This document shows positions 1-9,215 of a DNA stretch of 64,000 bases, piece after piece (the stretch's first letter is position 1; each line of letters starts with the position of its first letter). Source of the DNA: Paenibacillus sp. PvR098 (GTDB taxonomy: Bacteria; Bacillota; Bacilli; Paenibacillales; NBRC-103111); the NCBI RefSeq assembly GCF_017833255.1, contig NZ_JAFIBU010000001.1, forward strand, positions 4,024,501 through 4,088,500. The letters are read 5' to 3'. The notes beneath the pieces are model-generated. The model saw nothing but the letters and a program-made list of their open reading frames with translations. It did not search any database and was not told the DNA's origin. A program made the position numbers and the translations under genes.

Positions 1-1
1 T

Positions 2-1168
2 TGGGTGACTAAGGATCCGGAAACAGGCGTTTATAATATTGGTAATTATCGCGGTCAAATCAAAGCCCCTGATCGTACTGGTGTTTATGTTCATCCGACA
101 CAGCATTTAGCCATGCATTGGGAAAAGTGCAGGAAGATGGGGATTCCATTAGAAGCCGCTTTAGTGATTGGAGTAACCCCCAATGTGACTTTTGCAGCGA
201 ATACGAAAGTTCCCTATGAAGCGGACGAATATGATGTAGCCGGGGGTATAGCAGGAGAAGCGGTTAAAGTAGTTAAATGTAAAACGATTGATCTGGTCGT
301 GCCTGCAACAGCTGAGGTTGTTTTTGAAGGAAAGATTTCAACGGAATTTATGGAGCCTGAAGCGCCATTCGGGGAAACATCAGGCTTTATGAGTCAAAAA
401 GTAAATAATGGCGTGTTTGAAATTACAGGGATTACTCATCGCAAAAATCCGGTGTGGGCTTCGATCATCAGTCAGTTTCCGCCTAGTGAAAGCACTAAAT
501 TACGTCAAATGTCGTTTGAACCCACATTCTTTAAGTACCTTAAATATGATTGCAATATTCCAACCGTACTTGATGTCTCGTTCCATGAATCGAGCAGCAG
601 CTACTTTTACTGCGTGATTCAAATGAAAAAGAGCAATCCGGCTCAACCTTGGCAGGCGCTCAATGCGGCGTGCGCTTTTGATACCGGAATTGGTAAGGTC
701 TTCATCGTAGTCGATGAAGATATAGACCCAAGAGACCCTGATTTCGTCAACTGGGCAATTAGCACCCGCTGCTTACCTGAACGAGATGTGCAAACTCGTA
801 CAGGCAGATTGGCCGTACTTGAATATTCTGCGGTTCCTCCGCACAAGGAAGGCATGGGTGCCGACACCGTTTATCCGGGACCCAACGGTTCCTCCGCTTT
901 AGTCATCGACGCAACTCGCAAATGGGACTATCCGCCGGTGGCCTTACCGAAGAAGGAATTCATGGAAAATGCTAAAAAGCGTTGGGAAGAACTGGGACTT
1001 CCTACGTTAAACCCGAAATCACCATGGCATGGTTATGATCTGGGTTACTGGACGGAAGAGGATGAGGAAAAAGCACAGTTAGCGGTTCGAGGGGATCATT
1101 ATGTAACAGGCGAAAGAAATAAGCAAAACCGGGTAAAGGTCGATGATACGTATAAATTAAGCAATTAA
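2..1168 (+). CDS. UbiD-family decarboxylase, 5' end cut by window
   Basis: The reading frame is already open at the first bases (a Trp codon precedes the first GTG), so the true start lies upstream and about 60-100 N-terminal residues are missing. The visible protein begins at the conserved UbiD segment DPETGVYNIGNYR and continues through APFGETSGF, the region that carries catalytic glutamates in this family. UbiD enzymes are prenylated-FMN-dependent (de)carboxylases of aromatic or alpha,beta-unsaturated acids. It lies 25 bp upstream of a TAXI binding protein and is probably in the same operon. A second UbiD sits at 11697-13127; the two are clearly divergent. The substrate cannot be read from sequence; an aromatic carboxylate is inferred from context. 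Confidence 0.9.
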   Translation, partial: WVTKDPETGVYNIGNYRGQIKAPDRTGVYVHPTQHLAMHWEKCRKMGIPLEAALVIGVTPNVTFAANTKVPYEADEYDVAGGIAGEAVKVVKCKTIDLVVPATAEVVFEGKISTEFMEPEAPFGETSGFMSQKVNNGVFEITGITHRKNPVWASIISQFPPSESTKLRQMSFEPTFFKYLKYDCNIPTVLDVSFHESSSSYFYCVIQMKKSNPAQPWQALNAACAFDTGIGKVFIVVDEDIDPRDPDFVNWAISTRCLPERDVQTRTGRLAVLEYSAVPPHKEGMGADTVYPGPNGSSALVIDATRKWDYPPVALPKKEFMENAKKRWEELGLPTLNPKSPWHGYDLGYWTEEDEEKAQLAVRGDHYVTGERNKQNRVKVDDTYKLSN

Positions 1169-1193
1169 AATTAGAGTAAGGGATGGGTCATAT

Positions 1194-2288
1194 ATGAAAA
1201 TAATAAGGAAATTAACCTATCTACCTTTTCTTTGTTTCATTCTTATATTGGCCGCATGCAGTAATTCAGCAAATACTTCACCGAGCGCTTCGAATAATAC
1301 ACAGGGCTCATCAACTCCAACTCCTACTGCCGGAGCAAGTAATGAGAACTCAAAACCTCAAGGCCAGCTAGAGATGAAAGATCCTATTAATCTCACTATG
1401 TTAATGGCTACGGCGGGAGGCACCTGGCAAGCACATGCGACCTCTTTTTCTGAAGCCATAAAGAAGGGGCTGCCTCCAGGCTCGACGGTTACAGTAGTGC
1501 CAGGACAGGATGGAGCCAACGCAGTACAGGTTTCCCAAGGCAAAGCGGATATCGCACTGAACATGGGACCGAGTGTGCAGTTGGCGCTTAATGGCGAAGA
1601 GCCCTTTAAAGAAAAACTAGAAAACTTAAGAGCGTTGTATACGTTTCAAACGGGCGCTTTCCAAATGGTCGTAAAGGATACAGTTCCGTATGATACGTTG
1701 GATGAAGTGATTGCAAATAAATATCCGCTAAAATTTTCCGTCAATACTCCGAATAGCTTGCATGATCTCACCATGAGAAAAGTGTTAAACGAATTTGGTG
1801 TGACCTACAATGATTTCAAGTCATGGGGCGGAGAGGTGCATCAGCTCAGCTTCGGTCCTAGTTTTGAACTGTTGGATAACCGAAAATTAGAAGGAGTATT
1901 CAGCATCGGTTTTTATCCCATACCGGCTTATATCGAAAAAGCACAGCATCACAAATTCAAGCTGCTGGGTATTAAGGATGGAAAAGTAACGGATGCTGTC
2001 GCAAAATCGTATGGTTTTGAACCACATACCATCAAAGCTGGCGCCTATGAATTTTTGGATAAAGATTTGTATATGCCGCCGGTGTTTGAAACTGTCATCG
2101 TTTCCAGCAGCATGAAGGACGAAGTAGCATATACGATCGTCAAAGCGATTGAAGCCGAATTGGGATCAATCCGGCAGGTGACCAAATCGATGGCCGATTT
2201 GGACTTGAAAAAGATGGCCAATGTAGGTCAATTGCCCATGCATCCTGGTGCGGAAGCCTTTTATAAGGAAAAAGGAATAACGAAATAA
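1194..2288 (+). CDS. TAXI-family TRAP transporter substrate-binding lipoprotein
   Basis: This 364-residue protein has a lipoprotein signal (hydrophobic stretch then LAAC, lipid Cys near residue 22) and a Ser/Thr/Asn-rich linker. The mature part has TAXI-type features: MATAGGTWQAHA near the start, followed by a region listing what is available to bind (SQGKADIALNMG). TAXI proteins capture a solute outside the membrane and hand it to a fused DctQM permease. No permease follows it; the only TRAP permease in the window is at 14428-16302, next to its own TAXI protein. The adjacent UbiD gene suggests an aromatic acid ligand. A strong terminator follows directly. Confidence 0.88.
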   Translation: MKIIRKLTYLPFLCFILILAACSNSANTSPSASNNTQGSSTPTPTAGASNENSKPQGQLEMKDPINLTMLMATAGGTWQAHATSFSEAIKKGLPPGSTVTVVPGQDGANAVQVSQGKADIALNMGPSVQLALNGEEPFKEKLENLRALYTFQTGAFQMVVKDTVPYDTLDEVIANKYPLKFSVNTPNSLHDLTMRKVLNEFGVTYNDFKSWGGEVHQLSFGPSFELLDNRKLEGVFSIGFYPIPAYIEKAQHHKFKLLGIKDGKVTDAVAKSYGFEPHTIKAGAYEFLDKDLYMPPVFETVIVSSSMKDEVAYTIVKAIEAELGSIRQVTKSMADLDLKKMANVGQLPMHPGAEAFYKEKGITK

Positions 2289-2299
2289 TGGATAAAGCG

Positions 2300-2352
2300 G
2301 GAGCCATATTCAACCGACCTCATATACAGGTCAGGTGAATATGGCTCCTTCT
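2300..2352 (+). terminator. Intrinsic terminator after the TAXI gene
   Basis: A 13-bp perfect inverted repeat (GGAGCCATATTCA at 2300-2312, TGAATATGGCTCC at 2336-2348) encloses a second stem GACCT/AGGTC and is followed by a short T-rich tail. It separates the UbiD-TAXI unit from the Liv operon. Confidence 0.8.
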
Positions 2353-2385
2353 CTTACTACAAATATCAATATTATTTTACAAAGA

Positions 2386-2414
2386 TTGACGATCATGTTT
2401 ACGGGTGCTATAAT
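2386..2414 (+). promoter_or_regulatory. SigA-type promoter of the Liv operon
   Basis: TTGACG (2386-2391) and a perfect TATAAT (2409-2414) are separated by 17 bp. The predicted start falls at about 2421, inside the operator-like palindrome described next. Confidence 0.8.
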
Positions 2415-2419
2415 TCAAT

Positions 2420-2437
2420 TAAGATACTAAGATATTA
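2420..2437. promoter_or_regulatory. GntR-type operator, site A
   Basis: TAAGATACTAAGATATTA matches the palindrome TAAGATACTAGTATCTTA at 15 of 18 positions. It starts 6 bp after the -10 box and would cover the transcription start, as expected for a repressor. Similar sites lie at 17627, 20525 and 31686-31714, the last beside the island's own GntR gene. Confidence 0.65.
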
Positions 2438-2594
2438 GTTTACCTGTATCAAAATTGAATCATTGGAAAGGAGTGACGTTGCAATTAAGAAACAAAATGA
2501 CAGCGTTTACAAAATATCGTATTACTCTTTATTCTCTTAAGTTGAAGCGGAGTACAAATTCAGTACAAATTCATTGCATAGGGGGATCATCGGG

Positions 2595-3809
2595 ATGAGG
2601 AAACATTTTCGTACCTTTTCATTTCATTTACTGTTATTGGCCTTGGTAGTTGCTATATCAGCATGCAGTCAAGGTTCTGCACCGACGAATTCAACGCAAA
2701 GTTCAGAGCAGGCTCCTAAAGATTCGGCTGCATCCACCACGACTGGCCAAAACGAGAAAATCAAAATCGGTGTTATCGTAGCCGAAACAGGACCCGCATC
2801 TCCATTAGGAAAGCCGGAAGCGGATGCAGCCAAACTGATCAAGAAAAGGCTTGAAGCTCAGGGAGCCGTAGGCGGGAAAGAAATTGAGGTTATCATTAAG
2901 GACTATGAAACGAATGATACCAAAGCGATTATGGCAATGAAGGAACTTATTTCTAAAGATAAGGTAGTAGCTGTCGTAGGAGCAACACAGGTAAGCGCGA
3001 ACATAGCGATACGAAATGTCGCATTAGAAAGCAAGATTCCATTGATATCACTGGCGCAGATCCCCGAATATGGTGATTATGTGTTTGGCGTAGTTCAGAC
3101 TCACGAAGCCGTTCTGATGAAAATGATCAATTACTTGAAGAAGAATAACATCACAACCGTTGCCTGGACGAATGCAAGAGACGGATTTGGACAAGAAGGT
3201 CTGGAACCGTTCAAAAAATTGGCAGCTACTCATGGCATCGAGATTGTCGCAGTGGAAGAATTTGATCCTAATGCTACAGATATGACGGTGCAGCTGACCA
3301 AAATCAAACCGAAGAATCCGGGTGCTATCCTGGTCTGGTCGCGTGTTCCTGCAGCGGGGATCATCGCTAAAAACTACAAACAATTAGGCTTCACGGTTCC
3401 TATGATTCAAAGCCACGGTTCGGCTAATGTAGGCTTCTTAAATCAGGTTGGAGCTGAGGGTGATGGCATATTAGTCGTAGGAAGCAAGCTCGACGTTACG
3501 GATCAACTGCCGGATTCGGATCAAAAGAAAATGTTGAAGGAGTATAACGAAAACTTCTTTAACGAATATAAATATGCCGGAGGCATGTTCAGCGCGTACG
3601 CTTACGATGGACTAGAGCTTTTTATTAAAGCGATTTCCGAAGGAAACGATACCCCAGAGAAGATTCGCGACTATCTCGAAAACGGTGTTGGCACTTATAA
3701 AGCCATAAGCGGGACATTACAACTCAGCAAAGATAATCATAATGGAATGGATTCTGACGGCATGGCTTTGCTCCAAGTAAATAATAAAAACTGGAAATTT
3801 ATTGAGTAA
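2595..3809 (+). CDS. Branched-chain-type ABC transporter substrate-binding lipoprotein (LivJ-like)
   Basis: This 404-residue protein has a lipoprotein signal ending in ISAC, then a periplasmic-binding-protein type I fold that begins IKIGVIVAETGPASPLG, typical of the Leu/Ile/Val family. An upstream TTG at 2574 is in frame, but ATG 2595 has AGGGGG 9 bp before it and starts a canonical signal peptide, so ATG 2595 is preferred. It heads a complete importer (binding protein, two permeases, two ATPases). Members of this family near aromatic catabolic genes often bind aromatic acids rather than amino acids; that is the inference here. Expression is probably controlled by the palindrome at 2420-2437. 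Confidence 0.88.
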   Translation: MRKHFRTFSFHLLLLALVVAISACSQGSAPTNSTQSSEQAPKDSAASTTTGQNEKIKIGVIVAETGPASPLGKPEADAAKLIKKRLEAQGAVGGKEIEVIIKDYETNDTKAIMAMKELISKDKVVAVVGATQVSANIAIRNVALESKIPLISLAQIPEYGDYVFGVVQTHEAVLMKMINYLKKNNITTVAWTNARDGFGQEGLEPFKKLAATHGIEIVAVEEFDPNATDMTVQLTKIKPKNPGAILVWSRVPAAGIIAKNYKQLGFTVPMIQSHGSANVGFLNQVGAEGDGILVVGSKLDVTDQLPDSDQKKMLKEYNENFFNEYKYAGGMFSAYAYDGLELFIKAISEGNDTPEKIRDYLENGVGTYKAISGTLQLSKDNHNGMDSDGMALLQVNNKNWKFIE

Positions 3810-3818
3810 AATCTAAGG

Positions 3819-3871
3819 ATGATATGACAGGAGCTGCAGCTTCTATCTTGCTTTGGCACCTGCCATATCAT
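3819..3871 (+). terminator. Hairpin between binding-protein and permease genes
   Basis: ATGATATG (3819-3826) pairs with CATATCAT (3864-3871), with extra ACAGG/CCTG pairing inside. There is only a weak T-rich tail. It may act as a partial terminator or 3' RNA stabiliser that keeps the binding protein more abundant than the permeases. Confidence 0.5.
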
Positions 3872-3904
3872 TCTTCATCACATTAACTGCGGGGAGACAA
3901 GAAG

Positions 3905-4780
3905 ATGGACAGCCAACTCATACAATTCCTGATTACCGGCATAACCACCGGGAGCATATATGCGTTCATTGCCATAGGATTCGTAACTGTATATAATGTC
4001 ACAGGTATTTTGAACTTTGCTCAAGGGGAATTTGTAGCCATAGGCGCGCTTACCTGCATCTCCTTGGTGAAAATGGGATTACCCCTTCCTGTGGCTATAT
4101 TGTTGGCCGTTGCGATAACGGCATTGGTCGCTATCATCATGGAGCGAACAACGATTGCCCCGGCTAGGCACTCATCCTTATTTATGTTAATCAGTATAAC
4201 CATTGGCGTTTCTGTACTGCTTAAGGGAATCAGTTTACTCATTTGGGGAACAAACCCTCTTACACTCGATTCTTTCTCTAATATCCAACCCATTCAAATC
4301 TTTGGTGCCGTGTTGATATCGCAAAACATATGGATCATATTTACATTAGGCTTAATACTAGGCCTGCTGTACCTGTTTTTTGAAAAGACGGTCTTGGGAT
4401 CGGCACTAAAAGCATGTGTGATCAATCGGAAAGCGGCACAACTAATGGGAATCAATACGGAAAAAATGTCCGCACTGGCATTTGCCATGAGTGGGGCGAT
4501 CGGAGCGCTTGCAGGCATTCTGCTTGCACCGATCAGCAGTGCGACTTACGATATGGGACTGCTATTGACATTGAAAGGCTTTGTAGCTTTAGTTCTTGGG
4601 GGGATGCATAGTGTTTCGGGAGCCGTTGTCGGAGGGCTTTTGTTAGGTATTATTGAAGCTTTTTCCTCAGGGTATATTTCCACTACATATAGTGAAGCCT
4701 TTAGCTTCATCATATTGCTTTTGGTTCTCTTCCTATCGCCTAACGGGTTATTAGTTAAAGTTAGTGGAAAAAGAGTCTAG
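3905..4780 (+). CDS. livH: Branched-chain-type ABC permease LivH
   Basis: This 291-residue, strongly hydrophobic protein has about eight membrane segments. It has the LivH hallmarks near the start (GSIYAFIAIGFVTVYNVTGILNFAQGEF, given as one family block around residues 16-43) and a conserved GALAGILLAP region near residue 200. It forms half of the membrane channel with LivM. It follows the binding-protein gene after a 95-bp gap holding a hairpin and is 15 bp upstream of livM. Confidence 0.9.
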   Translation: MDSQLIQFLITGITTGSIYAFIAIGFVTVYNVTGILNFAQGEFVAIGALTCISLVKMGLPLPVAILLAVAITALVAIIMERTTIAPARHSSLFMLISITIGVSVLLKGISLLIWGTNPLTLDSFSNIQPIQIFGAVLISQNIWIIFTLGLILGLLYLFFEKTVLGSALKACVINRKAAQLMGINTEKMSALAFAMSGAIGALAGILLAPISSATYDMGLLLTLKGFVALVLGGMHSVSGAVVGGLLLGIIEAFSSGYISTTYSEAFSFIILLLVLFLSPNGLLVKVSGKRV

Positions 4781-4795
4781 AAAGGGGGGGAAGTC

Positions 4796-5809
4796 ATGGG
4801 AGCGAACCGTATATTGCATGGAAACCGCTGGAGAATTATGCTCATATTGCTAGCATTAGTTATTATCGTTTCTATTATATTTGGTTCTTCATACACACTT
4901 AACCTGTTTATTTTGATCGGTATATACAGCATTATAGCAATAGGGCTGAGCTTGCTTATGGGATACGCAGGGCAAGTTTCTCTTGGACATGCTGCGTTTT
5001 TCGGCATAGGGGCGTACACTTCCGGTATTTTGACAACGACCTATGAGTATTCGCCGTGGCCCGCCATGCTCATAGGCATGGTCATCACAGCAATCATTGC
5101 TTACATCGTTGGTATTCCGACGTTGAAACTGAAGGAGTTTTTTCTGGCTTTAGCAACGATGGGATTCAATATTATTGTATTTATCCTGCTGATGGGCATG
5201 AATAAGCACACTGGAGGATCAGCCGGGCTGACCGGCATTCCAAAACTGACTATTTTCGGAATGCCTCTTGGCAATATAGGAATTTATTATTTTATATGGG
5301 GGATCGTACTGCTTCTGACCCTATTTTCTTTAAACATCGTGCATTCGCATATAGGAAGAGTATTGCGCGCTATTCATGACAGTGAGATTGCAGCTTCCAC
5401 CCAAGGCGTCGACGTTGCCCAATATAAGCTGCATATTTTTGTGCTAAGTGCCGTATTCGCCTCTTTGGCAGGAAGTCTTTATGCCCACTACTTTAACTTC
5501 ATCGCACCTTATACCTTCTACGTTACTGTTTCGATTCATTTGTTAATTATGGTGATCGTTGGGGGTGTAAGCATCATTTGGGGGGCTATATTAGGAGCGT
5601 TTGTCATCACGATGCTCGGACAGCTGGTTACAACGACGCTTCCTCTATTTTTTGATGTAGGCGGCCAGGTTGAGATCGTCATTTTTGGATTGCTACTGGT
5701 TCTTGTGATGATATTTATGCCGAAAGGACTTGCACCTTATCTGATTCAACTTTCAAAGAAAAAACAAAAAAGAGTCGTGCCATCGTCCAAGTCGGGGGAG
5801 GTTAATTAA
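4796..5809 (+). CDS. livM: Branched-chain-type ABC permease LivM
   Basis: This 337-residue hydrophobic protein has about ten membrane segments and the LivM signature LLMGYAGQVSLGHAAFFGIG near residue 48. It is the second channel subunit of the importer. A very G-rich ribosome site (AAAGGGGGGGAAG) lies just upstream of ATG 4796. The C-terminus is basic (KKKQKR) and cytoplasmic. The stop is 1 bp from livG, so translation of the two is probably coupled. Confidence 0.9.
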   Translation: MGANRILHGNRWRIMLILLALVIIVSIIFGSSYTLNLFILIGIYSIIAIGLSLLMGYAGQVSLGHAAFFGIGAYTSGILTTTYEYSPWPAMLIGMVITAIIAYIVGIPTLKLKEFFLALATMGFNIIVFILLMGMNKHTGGSAGLTGIPKLTIFGMPLGNIGIYYFIWGIVLLLTLFSLNIVHSHIGRVLRAIHDSEIAASTQGVDVAQYKLHIFVLSAVFASLAGSLYAHYFNFIAPYTFYVTVSIHLLIMVIVGGVSIIWGAILGAFVITMLGQLVTTTLPLFFDVGGQVEIVIFGLLLVLVMIFMPKGLAPYLIQLSKKKQKRVVPSSKSGEVN

Positions 5810-5810
5810 T

Positions 5811-6581
5811 ATGGTTAATAAGCTGCTTGAAATCCACCGACTCACCAAGCAGTTCGGCGGAGTAGTAGCCGTTAACGATGTGAGCTTCGAGGTGAATCCC
5901 GGGGAAATCATCGCTCTGATCGGGCCTAACGGGGCGGGAAAAACCACATTGTTTAATTTGATTTCCTCTGTTATTTCGCCAACATCCGGTGAAATTCGCT
6001 TCAAAGGAGAGAGGATTGACGGCAAAAAAACGCATGAATTGTCGAAAAGAGGAATTTCGAGAACATTCCAAAATCTTCAAATTTTTAACCATATGACAGT
6101 TCTCGAAAATGTGATGCTGGGAACGCATATTAAACTAAAGACTAACCTGCTCTCGGCAGGATTGCGGCTTCCCGTCGTACGCAAAGAAGATGAACTATCC
6201 GTGAAGCTAGCTGAAGAAGCTTTGGAATTGGTTGGTCTGAAGAGCTATGGGGGGGATATTGCGGGAACCTTGCCCTTTGGACTGCAAAAATTACTGGAAA
6301 TCGCTAGAGCTATCGTTTCGGAGCCTTCTTTAATCCTGCTGGATGAACCTATGGCTGGCCTAAATGACGGAGAAAGCCGTACGCTGGCCCTTTTCCTTTT
6401 GGAGTTAAAACAGAAAGGGTATTCTATTCTTTTTGTCGAGCATGACATGGCAACGGTGATGAAGATCGCTGACCGCATTGTCGTTATTGATTTTGGTAAA
6501 AAAATTTCCGAAGGGACACCTGGGGAGATAAGCAAAGACCCTAAGGTGATTGCGGCATACTTGGGAGAGGAGGTTTTCTGA
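5811..6581 (+). CDS. livG: Branched-chain-type ABC ATPase LivG
   Basis: This 256-residue ABC ATPase has Walker A GPNGAGKTT near residue 43, Q-loop region, and Walker B ILLDEPMAGL near residue 180, with the H-loop EHDM close by. The signature region reads PFGLQKLLEIARA, matching the LivG type rather than the canonical LSGGQ. GGGGGAGG precedes ATG 5811. It powers the importer together with LivF. The TGA stop shares a base with the livF start. Confidence 0.92.
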   Translation: MVNKLLEIHRLTKQFGGVVAVNDVSFEVNPGEIIALIGPNGAGKTTLFNLISSVISPTSGEIRFKGERIDGKKTHELSKRGISRTFQNLQIFNHMTVLENVMLGTHIKLKTNLLSAGLRLPVVRKEDELSVKLAEEALELVGLKSYGGDIAGTLPFGLQKLLEIARAIVSEPSLILLDEPMAGLNDGESRTLALFLLELKQKGYSILFVEHDMATVMKIADRIVVIDFGKKISEGTPGEISKDPKVIAAYLGEEVF

Positions 6582-7315
6582 TGCTTCAAGTCAAGGAACT
6601 GGTTACCTATCACGACCGTATCCGGGCACTAAACTCGGTTACACTCCATGTGGATCAAGGCGAGATTGTTTCGATTATCGGTGCCAACGGAGCTGGCAAA
6701 AGCACGCTTCTTGGAACGCTGGCTGGTCTCTATCCGTCGACGGAGGGAGAGGTCATCTTGGAAGGGAATTCGATAACCGGGTTGCCCGCTTACATGGTTG
6801 CCCGCAGAGGAATTAGTCTTGTCCCCGAAGGAAGGCAGGTCTTTTCCAGCCTGACCGTGCGCGAAAACCTGGTGCTCGGAATGTACTATAAATACAGCAA
6901 AGAAAAACGAAAGGTAAATTCCAAAGTGGAGCAAATGCTTCAGCTGTTTCCAGGCCTGGAAAAACATCTGAATAAACCAGGCGGAAATATGAGCGGAGGA
7001 GAACAGCAGATGTTGGCTATTGCCCGGGGAATTATGTCCGATCCCAAAATCCTAATGCTGGATGAGCCATCCATGGGGCTGGCGCCGATCATTGTAAGTG
7101 ATATTATGCAGATTTTGAAGAAAATCAGAGAAGATCTGGGGATGACCGTCATTCTTGTAGAGCAAAATGTGAAGGCTGCGTTAAAAGTGGCGGACCGCTC
7201 TTATGTCATGGATAGGGGACAATTTGTATTGGAGGGCAATTCAGCGGATCTGATTGAAAATCCGTTAATTCAATCCACTTATCTTGGCTATAGGGACGAT
7301 AGAGGCGTTATTTAA
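6581..7315 (+). CDS. livF: Branched-chain-type ABC ATPase LivF
   Basis: This 244-residue ABC ATPase has Walker A GANGAGKST near residue 37, signature MSGGEQQMLAIARG near residue 138, Walker B ILMLDEPSMGLAP near 155 and the EQN switch motif of LivF. The start overlaps the livG stop by one base and its stop overlaps the next start (TAATG), so livH-M-G-F and the DMT carrier form one tightly coupled unit. Confidence 0.92.
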   Translation: MLQVKELVTYHDRIRALNSVTLHVDQGEIVSIIGANGAGKSTLLGTLAGLYPSTEGEVILEGNSITGLPAYMVARRGISLVPEGRQVFSSLTVRENLVLGMYYKYSKEKRKVNSKVEQMLQLFPGLEKHLNKPGGNMSGGEQQMLAIARGIMSDPKILMLDEPSMGLAPIIVSDIMQILKKIREDLGMTVILVEQNVKAALKVADRSYVMDRGQFVLEGNSADLIENPLIQSTYLGYRDDRGVI

Positions 7316-8202
7316 TGCACGCCCTCCGTCGCCCTTATGTCATGTTCCTGCTGCTGATCTTGATTTGGGGGTCGGGGTTTCCTATTATCAAGATAGGGCT
7401 TGCGTATGCCCCTCCTATTTTATTCTCAGGCATTCGTATGTTTCTCGGGGGTCTAATCATGGTTGTGATAGCCGCGATATGGGGCGGCGCTCTTCGTATT
7501 TCTCGCATCTGGCATATCTACTTGTTATCTGCCTTATTCAATGTCGTGTTATTCATCGCTTTACAGACCTACGCGCTCTATTTTTTAACATCTGGCTTGG
7601 CGGTGCTGCTCATCTACTTACAGCCCATTCTCGTCGGAATACTTGCCTGGTTTTGGCTGGGAGAAACGCTTTCGGCACTCAAGATAACAGGACTGCTTCT
7701 AGGTTTGGTCGGCGTTGCCTTGATCAGTACGCTGGGGGATGTACCCCATGGGACAACCCCCTTGGGTATTGCGATTGGTGTGGGTGCTGCACTGGTTTGG
7801 GCTATTGGAACCGTGTATTTTAAAGCAATACAGAATAAAGTAACGATTCTATGGCTTGTGGCCGGCCAATTTATGATTGGAGGATTCCTGCTGCTCATCT
7901 TGGGCTTGTCGCTTGAACCATGGTCGGCGATTCAATGGAAGGGACCATTCTGGTTCAGCCTGCTCTATACCTCGTTCATCGGGGTTGCCGTTGCATGGGT
8001 ATTATGGTTTGGGCTTATTCAAGCAGGCCAAGCAAGCACGGTATCCGCTTACACTTTTGCTGTTCCTCTTGTTTCCATCCTCATGGGTACGATTCTATTA
8101 AATGAAGAGGTGACTCTTTCTATATTCTTAGGTGCCGCATGTATTGTATCTGGTATTTACTTTGTAAATCGCCAACCGGATAAAAAAATATGGAAGTCAT
8201 AA
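7315..8202 (+). CDS. EamA/DMT-superfamily transporter
   Basis: This 295-residue protein has ten predicted membrane helices arranged as two EamA repeats (the first starts at LLILIWGSGFPIIKIGL). It overlaps the livF stop by one base, so it is co-transcribed with the importer. DMT carriers commonly export metabolites. Here it may export a pathway intermediate or act as an extra uptake route; the sequence does not decide. It ends 25 bp from the convergent lysR gene. Confidence 0.85.
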   Translation: MHALRRPYVMFLLLILIWGSGFPIIKIGLAYAPPILFSGIRMFLGGLIMVVIAAIWGGALRISRIWHIYLLSALFNVVLFIALQTYALYFLTSGLAVLLIYLQPILVGILAWFWLGETLSALKITGLLLGLVGVALISTLGDVPHGTTPLGIAIGVGAALVWAIGTVYFKAIQNKVTILWLVAGQFMIGGFLLLILGLSLEPWSAIQWKGPFWFSLLYTSFIGVAVAWVLWFGLIQAGQASTVSAYTFAVPLVSILMGTILLNEEVTLSIFLGAACIVSGIYFVNRQPDKKIWKS

Positions 8203-8227
8203 GGTCGGTTTTCAGGGAGGCTGCAGT

Positions 8228-9130
8228 TTAACTAAATGAACTGTAGATATCTTTGGTTTTCTTCTGAATAAAGCTAATGAGTTCCGGCTGCCCCAAATCA
8301 TTATTGAAAATCAAATAGGTAGTTAATTTGGGGATTTCCGGAGCTAAAGGAATAATTTGAAGCGCACCTCGATTCATTTCCTTGATGACACACATCTTCG
8401 TAATTAGTGTGACGACCTCCGGATTCTCCATTACTACATTTTTAATCGTTTCAGTGCTATTAATTTCAACCTTATTCCCGATATGAATTCCTTGCTTTGT
8501 TAGAAAGCGAAAAACCGATTTCCAATAGGTAACGGCCGAATCGACATAAAGAACGGTTTCGTTTTGTAATTCCGTCAAGTCTACGATTTCTTTACTTGCC
8601 AATCGATGGTTGGGATGGGTGACAAGGACAATAGGCTCGGTAAACAAAGGGATGACTATTATATTCCGTTCATTCTTTTTAATATTATTGACAAACCCAA
8701 GCTCGATTTTTTTTTCTGCTACCATTTGAAATACATCTTCGGAATATCCTCTGGGTAAGACCGTGAATTTTACTTGACTGAAGGTTTTATATAAATCGGG
8801 AAGAAGATAAGGAAGAATACTCATATCAAATGGATTCGTCGCTTTAAATAAAATTTCTTTTTTGGTGAGTCCCTTTTGTTCTTTAATGTTCGTAATGGCA
8901 TCATTAATTTCGGCTAATCCTCTTTTCACATGATAGAAGAGGATCTCACCATTGGGGGTTAGCTTGGTTTCGCCCTTTAATCTGAAAAATAAAGAAAATC
9001 CCAGTTCTTTCTCTAGATTTTGTATTCTTGAGCTGATCCCCGGCTGAGTTAAATGTAATTTTTCGGCAGCTTTCGAGAAACTTCTAAGTTCGGCTACGGC
9101 AATAAATGATTCCAAAAAACGAAAATCCAT
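8228..9130 (-). CDS. LysR-family transcriptional regulator
   Basis: This 300-residue protein starts MDFRFLESFIAVAEL, a typical LysR N-terminus, with a winged helix-turn-helix (SFSKAAEKLHLTQPGISSRI) at residues 16-35 and a periplasmic-binding-like effector domain from about residue 90. A longer frame begins at 9151, but Met at 9130 has AAGGCGGTG about 8 bp before it and fits the family start, so it is chosen. It is divergent from the Rieske-MDR-UbiD-TRAP-MFS unit and a perfect inverted repeat lies between. It is probably that unit's aromatic-acid-responsive activator and represses itself. Confidence 0.92.
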   Translation of the reverse strand: MDFRFLESFIAVAELRSFSKAAEKLHLTQPGISSRIQNLEKELGFSLFFRLKGETKLTPNGEILFYHVKRGLAEINDAITNIKEQKGLTKKEILFKATNPFDMSILPYLLPDLYKTFSQVKFTVLPRGYSEDVFQMVAEKKIELGFVNNIKKNERNIIVIPLFTEPIVLVTHPNHRLASKEIVDLTELQNETVLYVDSAVTYWKSVFRFLTKQGIHIGNKVEINSTETIKNVVMENPEVVTLITKMCVIKEMNRGALQIIPLAPEIPKLTTYLIFNNDLGQPELISFIQKKTKDIYSSFS

Positions 9131-9164
9131 CGGTGAACACCGCCTTAACATACGATATGTGAAG

Positions 9165-9187
9165 TATAACGTTTCTTTATAGTTATA
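9165..9187. promoter_or_regulatory. Probable LysR-type operator
   Basis: TATAAC (9165-9170), 11 bp, then GTTATA (9182-9187): a perfect inverted repeat of LysR-box size. It lies at about -72 to -50 from the predicted start of the Rieske gene, the usual activator position, and just past the lysR -10 box, which would allow autorepression. Confidence 0.6.
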
Positions 9188-9215
9188 TCATAATAAGTAA
9201 TTTGAATATTTACAA
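9187..9215 (-). promoter_or_regulatory. Promoter of lysR
   Basis: On the minus strand TTGTAA (plus 9210-9215) and TATGAT (plus 9187-9192) are 17 bp apart. It overlaps the divergent promoter at 9202-9230. Confidence 0.55.
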
